From Gammaproteobacteria bacterium (GTDB lineage: Bacteria; Pseudomonadota; Gammaproteobacteria; Pseudomonadales; Cellvibrionaceae), in NCBI GenBank assembly GCA_021151835.1, contig JAGKWO010000040.1, positions 1-42,704 of the forward strand: a stretch of 42,704 nucleotides of DNA, given 5' to 3'. The notes below the pieces were generated by a model that saw only the letters and a program-made list of their open reading frames with translations, was not told where the DNA came from and made no database searches. Below are positions 25,026 through 34,886 of the stretch, piece by piece; within the stretch, counting starts at the first letter, position 1, and each line of letters opens with the position of its first letter. Both the position numbers and the translations under genes were made by a program.

Positions 25026-25955
25026 GTGTCCGACTCACAACATATCACCGTACTCCTGAACGAGGCGGTAGCGGCACTGGTTACTGACACCTCCGGTTTT
25101 TATGTGGATGGCACCTTCGGGCGCGGCGGCCATAGCGGATTAATTCTGCAATCCCTGTCGAGTACAGGGCATTTATTGGGAATTGATAAAGATTTAGCGG
25201 CGATTGCAACCGCTAACGCCCGTTTTGGCGCTGACAGCCGCTTCGCCATCGCCCACGGTTCATTCGCTGAATTGGCAAGCCTTGTTGAAGCGCGCGGGCT
25301 TGGCGGCAAAGTGACAGGGGTGCTACTGGATTTGGGGGTGTCGTCCCCGCAACTGGATGAGGCCGAGCGTGGCTTCAGCTTTATGCAGGATGGTCCGCTG
25401 GATATGCGTATGGATCAAACCCGCGGCCAAAGCGCAGCGGAATGGATAAATACCGCGAGTGAAGAAGATATCACCCGGGTTTTGAAGGAATACGGAGAGG
25501 AGCGTTTTGCCAAGCGTATGGCGCGCGCGGTGATTACCGAGCGGCAAAAGCAACCGTTCACGCGTACCAAACATTTGGCAGAAGTGATTAAAGAAGCCAA
25601 TCCGGCATGGGAAAAAGGCAAGCATCCGGCGACGCGCGCATTCCAGGCCATTCGTATCCAGGTGAACAACGAGCTGGGTGATCTGGATTCGGTGCTGGAG
25701 CAGGCGCTGGAAGTGCTCGCACCCGGTGGCCGTCTTGTTGTGATTAGCTTCCACTCGCTGGAAGACCGTGTGGTCAAGCGTTTCATCCGTCGCCAGGAGC
25801 AGGGTGATCCAATACCAAAAGGCCTGCCGGTACGCGATGACCAATTAAATAAACGTATGCGTTCGCTAGGCAAGGCAATCAAGGCGAGCGATGACGAGGT
25901 AAATGCAAATGTGCGTTCGCGCAGCGCGGTCATGCGTGTTGCGGAGAAATTGTAA
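25026..25955 (+). CDS. rsmH: 16S rRNA (cytosine-1402 N4) methyltransferase RsmH
   Basis: The 309-residue protein has the MraW/RsmH order: HITVLLNEAVAAL, YVDGTFGRGGHS (SAM-binding), GIDKDLAAIA, GVLLDLGVSSPQLDEAERGFSFMQDGPLDMRMD, ATRAFQAIRIQVNNEL and VVISFHSLEDRVVKRF. It N4-methylates C1402 of 16S rRNA, the same nucleotide whose ribose is modified by RsmI, also encoded in this window. GTG at 25026 is the start, with AGGTAG overlapping the mraZ stop codon, eight bases away. Confidence 0.97.
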   Translation: MSDSQHITVLLNEAVAALVTDTSGFYVDGTFGRGGHSGLILQSLSSTGHLLGIDKDLAAIATANARFGADSRFAIAHGSFAELASLVEARGLGGKVTGVLLDLGVSSPQLDEAERGFSFMQDGPLDMRMDQTRGQSAAEWINTASEEDITRVLKEYGEERFAKRMARAVITERQKQPFTRTKHLAEVIKEANPAWEKGKHPATRAFQAIRIQVNNELGDLDSVLEQALEVLAPGGRLVVISFHSLEDRVVKRFIRRQEQGDPIPKGLPVRDDQLNKRMRSLGKAIKASDDEVNANVRSRSAVMRVAEKL

Positions 25956-26028
25956 ATCCCGGTTTTGTTAGGCCTTTAAGAAAAAACGTAAAGATCAACC
26001 CGAAAAACTGATAAGCCCCGGGGATTCA

Positions 26029-26388
26029 ATGAACAGAAGCCATCCATCACAACAAAAACCGTTATCACCCGCAGTGATAGCGGTAATTGCGTTGTTGTGG
26101 ATTGCCACTATTGCTTCCGCCCTGGCAGTTGTTGCAATTACCCAGGTTGTGCGTCGCGATGTAAATAGCCTGGAAACCTTGCGTCGTGAAGCTGCCCAGC
26201 TACAGGTGCAATGGGGGCAATACCTGCTTGAGCAAAGTACATGGGCTGCCTACAGCCGTGTGGAAAATGCGGCGATTTCCGAACTCAATATGATGGCCCC
26301 GACCCCGGAAGATATGGTGATGATTTCCGGCAATAAAATTGTGGGTGAAAAAGGTAAGGCTATTGCGCCTGCGGCAGGTGGCCAATGA
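26029..26388 (+). CDS. ftsL: cell division protein FtsL
   Basis: The 119-residue protein has one membrane helix (about 15-39) and a periplasmic helix with leucine-zipper-like spacing (VNSLETLRREAAQLQVQWGQYLLEQSTWA), a typical FtsL. The QVQWGQYLLEQSTWA stretch is the family's most conserved piece. FtsL forms a complex with FtsB and FtsQ and signals to FtsWI. GGGGA precedes the ATG. The stop overlaps the ftsI start by four bases (ATGA). The 73-base gap to rsmH contains no other gene. Confidence 0.93.
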   Translation: MNRSHPSQQKPLSPAVIAVIALLWIATIASALAVVAITQVVRRDVNSLETLRREAAQLQVQWGQYLLEQSTWAAYSRVENAAISELNMMAPTPEDMVMISGNKIVGEKGKAIAPAAGGQ

Positions 26389-28268
26389 AGCGTACGCCTG
26401 AGCAACCGAGGCGCAGCGATGTTATTCGCCCGCAGCGAAATTCCGCCTTTGAACCGCGCACCGTCCGTCCGGCAGTACAACCTAATCGCAAACCATTAAA
26501 AGTGGCGCGCTGGCGTTTTTACAGTGTCGGCGTGGTATTGGCGATTTTGGTTGCGGTGTTGATTGTCCATGTCGCCAGCCTGCAAGTGTTGCCCAATGCT
26601 GATAAAGGCTATGAGTTCCTGCAGGATCAAGGTGAATCGCGCACATTGCGTACAGAAACAATTCCGGCGTATCGCGGCGTAATTACCGATCGCAATGGTG
26701 ATCCACTGGCGGTAAGCACTCCGGTATCCACGCTCTGGGCAAATCCTAAAATTTTATTGCAGGCTCCGCATCGCTGGGCGGATTTGGCGCGCGCGCTCAA
26801 CACCAACAAAGCGGAGCTGGAAGCTCGCCTTACCCGTTACGGCACCAAAGAGTTTATGTACCTGCAACGCCAGATGTCCCCGGATGCAGCGCAAGCTGTG
26901 CTCGCACTGGATATTCCCGGTGTTTACGAGCAGGTTGAATACCACCGCTATTACCCCGCTGGCGAAGTTGCTGCGCATTTGGTCGGTATGACGGATGTGG
27001 ATGACCGCGGCCAGGAAGGTATGGAGCTGGCGTACGATGCCTGGCTAACCGGTGAGAATGGCGGTAAAGAAGTTTTAAAAGATTTGCGTGGGCGCACGGT
27101 TAAGGAATTGCGTTTGGTAAAAGCGGCGCGACCGGGGCAAAACCTGACACTCAGTATCGATTTGCGCTTGCAGTATCTCGCGCATCGCGAATTGAAAAAA
27201 GCCGTTGAAGAAAGTGGAGCCGTTGCCGGCTCCATCGCCATTCTGGATGTACTCACCGGCGAAGTGCTGGCAATTTCCAATTTGCCATCCTACAACCCGA
27301 ATGATCGTGCCCGTGCGCGCGGAACCGGGTTGCGCAATCGCGTCATAACTGATTTATACGAGCCGGGTTCCACAGTAAAACCATGGGTAATCCTCGCCGC
27401 GCTGGAGAGCGGAAAATTCAAGCCGGAAGATGTTATTGATACCAACCCCGGCTATTTCATGGTGGGCAGCAAACCCATTAAAGATCACCGCAATTACGGT
27501 GCGATGGATTTATCCATGGCGATTGCCAAATCTTCCAACATCGCGATGACCAAAATTTCTTTTGCGCTGGACACCAATACTGTGCGCGATATGTTTGCGC
27601 GCCTCGGTGGCGGCCAGCCGGTAGGAACAGGCTTTCCCGGCGAAGGCACCGGAAATATTCCCGTGTTAAAACCGCTGCAAAAAATTGAACGCGCCAATAT
27701 TTCTTACGGCTATGCAATGACGATGACGCCACTGCAAGTGGTGCAGGCATATGGTGTTATTGCATCGGGCGGCATCAAGCGCCCGATATCGTTATTGCGT
27801 GTGGATACTCCGCCCGAAGGCCAGCGCATTGTAGAAAAAAAATATACCGAACAAGTCAAGGAAATGCTTAAACGAGTTGTTGCCGCCGAAGGTACCGGGT
27901 CGCGGGCCAAAGCAATTTCCTATTCCGTTGCGGGCAAAACCGGTACCGCGTTTAAAGCAGTAAATGGTCGTTATTCCAATTTACAAATTGCCTCATTTAT
28001 CGGCATGGCGCCCGTCGATAATCCGCGCATTGTTGCCATGGTAATTATTGATGAGCCCAAAGGTGAAGGTGTTACTGCGAACGGTGGTTATGTCGCTGCA
28101 CCAGCATTCTCCAAAGTAGCGGAAGATGCGTTGCGTATGTTGCAAGTAACGCCGGACAATATCGGCAAGCCGGAAGAAACGGCGCCACTGGTGGCCGAAC
28201 CTGCGCAAAAATCGGCGGTGAAGCCAGCGGTCACCCAGGCTGCCAACAACGGGAGGTCAGATACGTGA
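26385..28268 (+). CDS. ftsI: peptidoglycan transpeptidase FtsI (PBP3)
   Basis: The 627-residue protein has an N-terminal cytoplasmic tail, one membrane helix (about 46-66), a pedestal (PBP dimer) domain with TEIPAYRGVITDRNG-type sequence, and a transpeptidase domain. That domain has the serine motif EPGSTVKPW (Ser329), SSN at 383-385 and KTG at 518-520. It cross-links septal peptidoglycan with FtsW as partner. The proline/alanine-rich tail after about 590 is typical. It overlaps ftsL by four bases and ends at the TGATG junction with murE. Confidence 0.97.
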   Translation: MKRTPEQPRRSDVIRPQRNSAFEPRTVRPAVQPNRKPLKVARWRFYSVGVVLAILVAVLIVHVASLQVLPNADKGYEFLQDQGESRTLRTETIPAYRGVITDRNGDPLAVSTPVSTLWANPKILLQAPHRWADLARALNTNKAELEARLTRYGTKEFMYLQRQMSPDAAQAVLALDIPGVYEQVEYHRYYPAGEVAAHLVGMTDVDDRGQEGMELAYDAWLTGENGGKEVLKDLRGRTVKELRLVKAARPGQNLTLSIDLRLQYLAHRELKKAVEESGAVAGSIAILDVLTGEVLAISNLPSYNPNDRARARGTGLRNRVITDLYEPGSTVKPWVILAALESGKFKPEDVIDTNPGYFMVGSKPIKDHRNYGAMDLSMAIAKSSNIAMTKISFALDTNTVRDMFARLGGGQPVGTGFPGEGTGNIPVLKPLQKIERANISYGYAMTMTPLQVVQAYGVIASGGIKRPISLLRVDTPPEGQRIVEKKYTEQVKEMLKRVVAAEGTGSRAKAISYSVAGKTGTAFKAVNGRYSNLQIASFIGMAPVDNPRIVAMVIIDEPKGEGVTANGGYVAAPAFSKVAEDALRMLQVTPDNIGKPEETAPLVAEPAQKSAVKPAVTQAANNGRSDT

Positions 28269-29842
28269 TGGCCCTCCCGCATCATTTCGTCGCCCTTAAA
28301 GATTTATTACCGCAAATAGACCTGGGTAATGCAGCCAATATTGCCGTGAGCAATCTGAGCCTGGACTCGCGTCAATTAAAAACCGGTGATGCATTTATTG
28401 CTTTGGTTGGAATAAAAGTCGACGGCCGCAATTTTATTGCTAAAGCCATTGAATCCGGTGTTGCCGCCATTATTGTTGAGGCCGATAAAAATTGGCAAGG
28501 CATCGATTGGCTGGGCAATGTGCCCGTCATTGCTGTCGAGAATTTACCGGAGCAAGTGAGCGAAATTGCCGGGCGTTTTTTTGCCGATCCCAGTAAAAAA
28601 ATTCCATTAATCGGAATTACCGGTACCAATGGTAAAACGACGTGCAGTTTGCTGGCCGCACAATTAATGGCAGGGCTACAACACAAAGCCGGTGTAGTCG
28701 GCACTGTTGGTTATGGTTTGGTAGATTCAAAATCCATTGCCCCGGTAGCACAACAACTGGGTTTGCTCACATCCACTGGTTTGACAACACCAGACCCTAT
28801 CGCCTTGCAGCGTATCCTTGCGGAATTGGTTTATGCCGGGGCAAGCTCAATTGCGATTGAAGTATCGTCCCACAGCTTGCAACAAAAACGTGTGGCCGGT
28901 TTGCAATTTTCACACGCCATTTTCACCAATCTCACCCAGGATCATCTGGATTACCACGGCGACCTGATCAGTTACGGTAATGCCAAGGCGCAACTATTGT
29001 TGGCGCGCGGATTAAAAACAGCCGTGATTAATGTCGATGATTGTTGGGCCAAAAGCCTTGCAGCAAAAGCGCCGGCAGATATAAAAGTTATCGGCTATTC
29101 CACGCGCGAAATTACCGACGTCTATGTAAAAAATATTGAGCTGCATGCGGCTGGTAGCCGCGCTTACCTGGTAACGCCATGGGGCGAGGCGGAAATCAAT
29201 TCGCCATTATTGGGTGAATTCAATATCGGCAATTTGCTCGCGGTTATCGCCTGTGTTTGCGATCAAGGCTATACGCTTAAACAAATAGTGCCGCTCATCG
29301 AACAACTTGAACCTGCGCCGGGCCGTATGCAATTGGTAACGGTGGATCAGGCAGCGCAGGAAATTCAGGTGATTGTGGATTACGCCCACACGCCGGATGC
29401 ATTGGAAAATACCTTAAATGCAATTCACCAGCACAAACCTGGCCGGGTATGGACTGTATTTGGCTGTGGTGGTGATCGCGACAAAACCAAGCGTCCACAA
29501 ATGGGAAAAATTGCCGAGCGCCTGAGTGATTATGTCATTGTCACCAATGATAATCCGCGCTCGGAAGAGCCTTCCGGTATTGCGGCCGACATTTTGCGCG
29601 GTATGAACAGCCCAAGCAGCTGTCTGGTTATTGCTGATCGTGCCCAAGCGATTGATTTTGCTATTCAGCAAGCGAAAGCTGGCGATATCGTTTTAATTGC
29701 GGGCAAGGGCCATGAAGATTATCAAATCTTTGCCACCCAGACATTACCGTTTAGCGATAGCAAACATGCACGGATTTCCTTGCAGCGCCGTATCGCCAAA
29801 CGCGAAAACCAAATTGATGATTCAAAAGGGGCTCAATCATGA
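28268..29842 (+). CDS. murE: UDP-MurNAc-tripeptide synthetase MurE, meso-DAP type
   Basis: The 524-residue Mur ligase has SLDSRQLKTGDAFIAL at the N-terminus, the ATP loop GITGTNGKTTCSLLAAQ, a central EVSSHSL block, and DNPR at 428-431 (VTNDNPRSEEP), the hallmark of ligases that add meso-diaminopimelate. It acts in the cytoplasm on UDP-MurNAc-L-Ala-D-Glu. ATG at 28268 overlaps the ftsI stop by one base; GTG at 28265 fits the GGGAGGT ribosome site slightly better. The end overlaps murF by four bases. Confidence 0.96.
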   Translation: MALPHHFVALKDLLPQIDLGNAANIAVSNLSLDSRQLKTGDAFIALVGIKVDGRNFIAKAIESGVAAIIVEADKNWQGIDWLGNVPVIAVENLPEQVSEIAGRFFADPSKKIPLIGITGTNGKTTCSLLAAQLMAGLQHKAGVVGTVGYGLVDSKSIAPVAQQLGLLTSTGLTTPDPIALQRILAELVYAGASSIAIEVSSHSLQQKRVAGLQFSHAIFTNLTQDHLDYHGDLISYGNAKAQLLLARGLKTAVINVDDCWAKSLAAKAPADIKVIGYSTREITDVYVKNIELHAAGSRAYLVTPWGEAEINSPLLGEFNIGNLLAVIACVCDQGYTLKQIVPLIEQLEPAPGRMQLVTVDQAAQEIQVIVDYAHTPDALENTLNAIHQHKPGRVWTVFGCGGDRDKTKRPQMGKIAERLSDYVIVTNDNPRSEEPSGIAADILRGMNSPSSCLVIADRAQAIDFAIQQAKAGDIVLIAGKGHEDYQIFATQTLPFSDSKHARISLQRRIAKRENQIDDSKGAQS

Positions 29843-31227
29843 TCAAGCCTCTTTCCTTAAAGTGGGTTGAAGAATTTATTAACGCGCAGCCGTTGCTGCG
29901 CCCGGTAAGTGTGCAGCGTTATGGTGATGCGGAATTTTCCGCCGTCAATTCCGATACACGCAGCCTCGGTGCCGGTGAATTATTTGTGGCTATTCGCGGA
30001 GAGTTTTTTGATCCGCACCAATTTATCGAACAGGCGGTAGAGAAAAACCCCTGTGCCTTGATAGTAGAGCAATATTTTGCGCACATTAATTTGCCGCAAT
30101 TAGTGGTAAGTGATTCTATTTTGGCGCTCGGGCAAATCGCTGCCCTTAATCGCAGTTTATTTAATGGCAAATTAATTGGTATCACCGGTAGCAGTGGCAA
30201 GACTACGGTGAAAACCATGGTGGCCAGTATTCTTGCTGAATGCGGCAACACCCACGCGACCAAAGGCAACCTTAATAATCATATCGGGGTCCCGGTCACC
30301 CTGCTGCAATTAACCGCTGAGCATCAATTTGCAGTAATTGAGATGGGAGCAAGCGGTCCAGGTGAAATTAGTTATTTGTGTTCGCTCGCACAGCCCCGCG
30401 TCACCATGATTAATAATGTAATGCCTGCGCATATTGAAGGCTTTGGTTCCATCGAAGGCGTAGCTAAAGCCAAAGGCGAAATTTATGAATCGCTGGGTGA
30501 CGACGCCACGGCGGTAGTTAATCTTGATGATCAATTTTCATCGTCCTGGCTGGCGCACTTGCACAACCGCACTGTAATTTCCGTCAGTTTGAAAAATGAA
30601 ACCGCCGATTTTTTTGCGCGTGCGATCAAATTGGATAATACAGAAATCAGTTTTGAGCTGGTTGCATCCGGCAACGCAATTACCATCACATTAAATGCCC
30701 AGGGCGAGCACAGTGTGCGCAATGCGTTGATGGCTGCCGCTTGTGCATTTGCTGCTGGCGCCAGCTTGCAGCAAATCCAGGCCGGGCTCGCGAATTTTGC
30801 ACCGGTGGCTGGGCGTATGAGCAAGCACGTTGGTGTTAACCAGGTGCAAATTATTGATGATAGCTACAACGCCAATCCCGGGTCAGTGCGCGCAGCGATT
30901 GATGTACTTGCACAAAAAACCTGTGGGGTTCTTGTATTGGGTGATCTCGCTGAATTGGGGCCAGATACTGTGCGCCTGCACGCTGAGCTGGGCGATTACG
31001 CGCGCAGTAAACAACTCCCGCATATTTTTACGCTTGGCAACCTCAGCCAAAACGCCAGCCGGCAGTTCGGCGCGGGCGCGCAACATTTTACTGAGCGCGC
31101 GGATTTGGTTGCCCATTTAAGAACCATTGCCAGGGCCGACATGACGTTATTAATTAAAGGTTCACGCAGTTCCAAAATGGATCTGGTGGTGCGTGAGCTG
31201 TGCGACTCTGCAGGAGATACACACTAA
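29839..31227 (+). CDS. murF: UDP-MurNAc-tripeptide:D-Ala-D-Ala ligase MurF
   Basis: The 462-residue protein has the MurF layout: a substrate-binding N-terminal domain with SDTRSLGAGELFVAIRGEFFDPHQF, the ATP loop GITGSSGKTTVKTMV, NHIGVPVTLLQL, EMGASGPGEI, and a C-terminal domain with IDDSYNANPGSVRAAID and VLGDLAELG. It adds D-Ala-D-Ala to the tripeptide, completing the pentapeptide precursor. It overlaps murE by four bases; its TAA shares a base with the mraY ATG. Confidence 0.96.
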   Translation: MIKPLSLKWVEEFINAQPLLRPVSVQRYGDAEFSAVNSDTRSLGAGELFVAIRGEFFDPHQFIEQAVEKNPCALIVEQYFAHINLPQLVVSDSILALGQIAALNRSLFNGKLIGITGSSGKTTVKTMVASILAECGNTHATKGNLNNHIGVPVTLLQLTAEHQFAVIEMGASGPGEISYLCSLAQPRVTMINNVMPAHIEGFGSIEGVAKAKGEIYESLGDDATAVVNLDDQFSSSWLAHLHNRTVISVSLKNETADFFARAIKLDNTEISFELVASGNAITITLNAQGEHSVRNALMAAACAFAAGASLQQIQAGLANFAPVAGRMSKHVGVNQVQIIDDSYNANPGSVRAAIDVLAQKTCGVLVLGDLAELGPDTVRLHAELGDYARSKQLPHIFTLGNLSQNASRQFGAGAQHFTERADLVAHLRTIARADMTLLIKGSRSSKMDLVVRELCDSAGDTH

Positions 31228-32309
31228 TGCTGTACTGGTTGTCAGAATATTTACAAGAATACCTGCGCAGCTTTGCAGTGTTCCAATACTTAACTGTGCG
31301 CGCGATTTTTGGTGTGCTCACCGCGTTGGGTTTTTCATTATTGCTTGGGCCATGGTTTATTCGCCGACTTACCGAATTGCGTATCGGGCAAGCCGTGCGC
31401 ACCGATGGCCCGCAAACCCATCTGGTTAAATCCGGCACACCCACTATGGGTGGCGCATTAATTTTATCGGCAATTTTTATCAGCACATTATTGTGGGCCA
31501 ATTTATCCAATCGCTATGTCTGGGTCGTATTAATTGTGACGGCCATATTTGGTGCGGTGGGCTGGGTTGATGATTATCGCAAAGTGGCCAAGCGCGATCC
31601 CAAAGGCTTGCCGGCGCGGTGGAAATATTTTTGGCAATCCGTTGCCGGTTTGGGCGCGGCCATCTTTTTATACATGACGGCGCACAACCCGGCGGAAACA
31701 CAATTATTTATCCCGTTCTTTAAAAATGTTGCCCTGGACATGGGGATTTTTTACATCGTGTTCACTTACTTTGTGATTGTGGGCACCAGCAATGCAGTGA
31801 ACCTGACCGATGGCCTGGATGGTTTAGCGATTATGCCGAGCGTGATGGTTGCCGGTGCACTGGCATTAATTGCATATCTCGCAGGGCATTCCCAATTCTC
31901 CGATTATTTGAATATTGCCTACATTCCCGGCGCTGGTGAATTGGTTGTGTTCTGCTGCGCATTAGTGGGGGCCGGTTTGGGGTTTCTTTGGTTTAACACT
32001 TATCCCGCCCAGGTTTTTATGGGGGATGTTGGTGCGCTCGCGCTTGGAGCGGCACTCGGATTGATTGCCGTAATTGTTCGCCATGAATTTGTATTGTTCA
32101 TCATGGGTGGCATTTTTGTATTGGAAACAGTGTCGGTAATTTTGCAAGTCGCTTCATTCAAATTAACGGGCCGCCGCATTTTCCGCATGGCTCCGATCCA
32201 CCATCACTTTGAATTAAAAGGCTGGCCGGAGCCGCGCGTAATCGTGCGCTTCTGGATTATCACCCTGGTGTTGGTTTTGATCGGCCTGGCAACATTAAAA
32301 CTGCGTTAA
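31227..32309 (+). CDS. mraY: phospho-MurNAc-pentapeptide translocase MraY
   Basis: The 360-residue integral membrane enzyme has about ten helices and is exactly the length of the E. coli protein. Conserved cytoplasmic motifs are GTPTMGGALI, GWVDDYRKV (catalytic Asp pair), NLTDGLDGLA, FMGDVGALALGAALG and APIHHHFELKGW. It makes lipid I from UDP-MurNAc-pentapeptide and undecaprenyl phosphate. The ATG at 31227 with GGAG at 31212 was chosen; an alternative start at 31200 lies inside murF. Confidence 0.97.
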   Translation: MLYWLSEYLQEYLRSFAVFQYLTVRAIFGVLTALGFSLLLGPWFIRRLTELRIGQAVRTDGPQTHLVKSGTPTMGGALILSAIFISTLLWANLSNRYVWVVLIVTAIFGAVGWVDDYRKVAKRDPKGLPARWKYFWQSVAGLGAAIFLYMTAHNPAETQLFIPFFKNVALDMGIFYIVFTYFVIVGTSNAVNLTDGLDGLAIMPSVMVAGALALIAYLAGHSQFSDYLNIAYIPGAGELVVFCCALVGAGLGFLWFNTYPAQVFMGDVGALALGAALGLIAVIVRHEFVLFIMGGIFVLETVSVILQVASFKLTGRRIFRMAPIHHHFELKGWPEPRVIVRFWIITLVLVLIGLATLKLR

Positions 32310-32340
32310 CCGTTTCAGTTATTAATAAGAGAATTTATTT

Positions 32341-33690
32341 GTGTCACAGATGATCGCCACCAGCAAAGTAAAAGCAGTCGTCGGCACCGGGATCACCGGC
32401 CTGTCGGTTGCGCGCTTTTTGGCGGCCAGACAACAAGCATTTGTTTTATTGGATACGCGTACCAATCCGCCCAATCTTGAAAAAATACAGCAGGAGTTTC
32501 CGGGTGTTACTGTCGAGTGCGGCGAACTGGATCTGCAAACCTTGCTTGCATGCGATGAAATTATCGTGAGCCCCGGTGTTGCAGTGGCGACCCCGGCGAT
32601 TGAGCAGGCAAAAAATGCCGGCATTCCAGTTGTGGGTGATATCGAATTATTTGTGCGCTATGCCAAAGCGCCAATTGTGGCGATTACCGGTTCCAATGCC
32701 AAAAGCACCGTTACCACGTTAGTAGGTGAAATGGCAACAGCAGCGGGTATTAAGGTTGCTGTCGGTGGAAACCTTGGAACTCCCGCATTGGAATTGCTAA
32801 ATGATTCTGTTGAATTGTATGTGATGGAGCTTTCCAGCTTTCAACTGGAGACGGTCACCAAACTCAATGCCAAAGTAGCAACAATTTTAAATATCAGCGC
32901 CGATCACCTGGACCGCTACGAAAATATGCGCGCTTATATTCTTGCCAAGTTGCGTGTGTATTTTGGTGCGGAGCATATTGTTGTCAATCGCAAAGATGTC
33001 CTGACTCATCCACCGTTAGCGGCAGGCGTTAAGCCAATTTACTTTGGTGGCAATGCTGATTTTGGCAGTTTCGGATTAACCGATGAAAATGGCGAAGAGT
33101 ACCTGGCAAAAAACCTGACTCCATTAATGCCATCGCGCGAGTTAAAAATTCGCGGGCGTCATAATGTCGATAATGCCTTGGCGGCGCTGGCGCTGGGCGA
33201 TGCGGCCGGTATTCCTATGGATGCCATGTTGACAGCATTAAAACGCTTTAAAGGTTTGAAGCATCGCTGTGAATTTGTTGCGACTAAAAATGGCGTCGAG
33301 TTTTATAACGATTCAAAAGGAACCAACATTGGTTCCACATTGGCGGCAATCCAGGGATTGGCGCGCGATCCGCAACAATTAATTGTAATTCTGGGCGGTG
33401 AAGGCAAAGGACAGGATTTCACTGAACTTGCTCCGGCGTTGAAAGCAATTAACAGCCAGGTGGTTTTGATTGGCCGCGACGCGCCAATTATCGAACAGGC
33501 AGTAGCCGGTGCTACCAGGATTACCCACGCCAATAGTATGCAGGATGCAGTAAATAAGGCATTGCAGTTGGCAAACAGTGGCGATGCAATATTGCTTTCA
33601 CCGGCGTGCGCCAGTTTCGATATGTTTAAAAATTACGAAGATCGCGGCGAAAAATTCTGTGCGGCAGTGCAGGAGCTGATGACATCATGA
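32341..33690 (+). CDS. murD: UDP-MurNAc-L-Ala:D-Glu ligase MurD
   Basis: The 449-residue protein begins with the Rossmann-like VVGTGITGLSVARFLAA, then SPGVAVATPAIEQAKNAGIPVVGDIELF, the ATP loop AITGSNAKSTVTTLVGEM and ELSSFQLETV. The C-terminal domain has NDSKGTNIGSTLAAIQGL and ILGGEGKGQDF. It adds D-glutamate to UDP-MurNAc-L-Ala. The start is GTG at 32341, or ATG at 32350; the ribosome site AAGAGA is modest. It is one of few junctions in the cluster with a gap (31 bases after mraY). It overlaps ftsW by four bases. Confidence 0.96.
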   Translation: MSQMIATSKVKAVVGTGITGLSVARFLAARQQAFVLLDTRTNPPNLEKIQQEFPGVTVECGELDLQTLLACDEIIVSPGVAVATPAIEQAKNAGIPVVGDIELFVRYAKAPIVAITGSNAKSTVTTLVGEMATAAGIKVAVGGNLGTPALELLNDSVELYVMELSSFQLETVTKLNAKVATILNISADHLDRYENMRAYILAKLRVYFGAEHIVVNRKDVLTHPPLAAGVKPIYFGGNADFGSFGLTDENGEEYLAKNLTPLMPSRELKIRGRHNVDNALAALALGDAAGIPMDAMLTALKRFKGLKHRCEFVATKNGVEFYNDSKGTNIGSTLAAIQGLARDPQQLIVILGGEGKGQDFTELAPALKAINSQVVLIGRDAPIIEQAVAGATRITHANSMQDAVNKALQLANSGDAILLSPACASFDMFKNYEDRGEKFCAAVQELMTS

Positions 33691-34886
33691 TCAAAGCCGC
33701 CACTCCATTTAATCAATTGCCCTTAAGTGCGCGTATCGACTGGCCGTTGTTGTGCCTGTGGTTTGCACTTATGTCGATTGGTTTAATTATGGTGGCATCT
33801 GCATCGGTGTCTTTCGCTGCACTTACTTACGACGATGCCTGGTATTTTGCCAAACGCCACGCGGTATATATGGCAATGGGATTGGTGCTCGCGGTTTTTG
33901 TTGTCTCGGTGCCGATGAGTGTGTGGCAGCGTTACTCCGGCCACTTTTTATTAATCACTTTATTTTTGCTGGTTGTAGTGTTAATTCCCGGTATCGGAAA
34001 AAAAGTAAACGGTAGCCAGCGGTGGTTCAGTTTGGGCGTGATATCAATCCAGGTTTCTGAAATTGCGAAATTTTGTGCAGTCGTATTTTTTGCCAGTTTT
34101 TTTGCGCGTCGTTACCAGGAATTGCATTTTGGTTGGCAAGGATTTTTAAAACCCTTGCTGGTAGTAGGCGTATTTGTTGGTTTGTTATTGCTTGAGCCTG
34201 ACTTTGGAAGTTCGGTGGTGCTGAGTGCAACCGTATTCGCCATGATGTTTATTGCCGGCGTGCGCATGATGCACTTCCTCCTATTAATTGTTATCGGTGT
34301 TGGTGGCCTGGCTGCGGTTGCAATTTTATCGCCGTACCGGATGCAGCGATTGATTACTTTTCTGGACCCCTGGGCCGATCAATTTAATACCGGTTACCAG
34401 CTAACCCAATCGCTCATCGGTTTTGGTCGCGGTGAGTGGGTTGGCCTTGGCTTGGGTAACAGTTTGCAAAAATTATTCTTTTTGCCCGAGGCCCATACCG
34501 ATTTTATTTTCGCCATTATCGCGGAGGAATTTGGCCTGCTGGGCGCGGTGCTGCTATTGGCATTATTCACCGCGTTGATTTTACGAATTTTTAAACTGGC
34601 CAAACAAAACCTGGCGGCCGGGAAAATGTTTGCCGCGCTGGCGACATTCGGCATCGCAATACTGTTTTCGTTTCAGGTATTTATCAATATGGGCGTGTCA
34701 TCCGGTTTGTTGCCCACCAAAGGTTTGACTTTGCCATTTATCAGTTACGGCGGTAGTAGCTTGTTAATGTGTTGTGTGTTGATGGCATTCGTTATGCGTG
34801 TGCAGTGGGAATTGGCGGTGTACGTTCCGGAAGTTCCCGAAGCAACCAAAGTAACCCGTACCCGTTTAGTGGAGGCAACAACATGA
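33687..34886 (+). CDS. ftsW: septal peptidoglycan glycosyltransferase FtsW
   Basis: The 399-residue SEDS-family protein has about ten membrane helices. Landmarks are KKVNGSQRWFSLG, QVSEIAKFCAVVFFA, LEPDFGSSVVL, PHRMQR-like SPYRMQRLITFLDPW, HTDFIFAIIAEEFGLLG and the C-terminal GLLPTKGLTLPFISYGGSS. With FtsI it polymerises lipid II into septal glycan. Overlaps of four bases join it to murD upstream and murG downstream. Confidence 0.97.
   Translation: MIKAATPFNQLPLSARIDWPLLCLWFALMSIGLIMVASASVSFAALTYDDAWYFAKRHAVYMAMGLVLAVFVVSVPMSVWQRYSGHFLLITLFLLVVVLIPGIGKKVNGSQRWFSLGVISIQVSEIAKFCAVVFFASFFARRYQELHFGWQGFLKPLLVVGVFVGLLLLEPDFGSSVVLSATVFAMMFIAGVRMMHFLLLIVIGVGGLAAVAILSPYRMQRLITFLDPWADQFNTGYQLTQSLIGFGRGEWVGLGLGNSLQKLFFLPEAHTDFIFAIIAEEFGLLGAVLLLALFTALILRIFKLAKQNLAAGKMFAALATFGIAILFSFQVFINMGVSSGLLPTKGLTLPFISYGGSSLLMCCVLMAFVMRVQWELAVYVPEVPEATKVTRTRLVEATT

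Noticed and set aside
25323..25844. 173-codon minus-strand frame inside rsmH
   Set aside because: It is a shadow of rsmH; the plus-strand protein has all family motifs.
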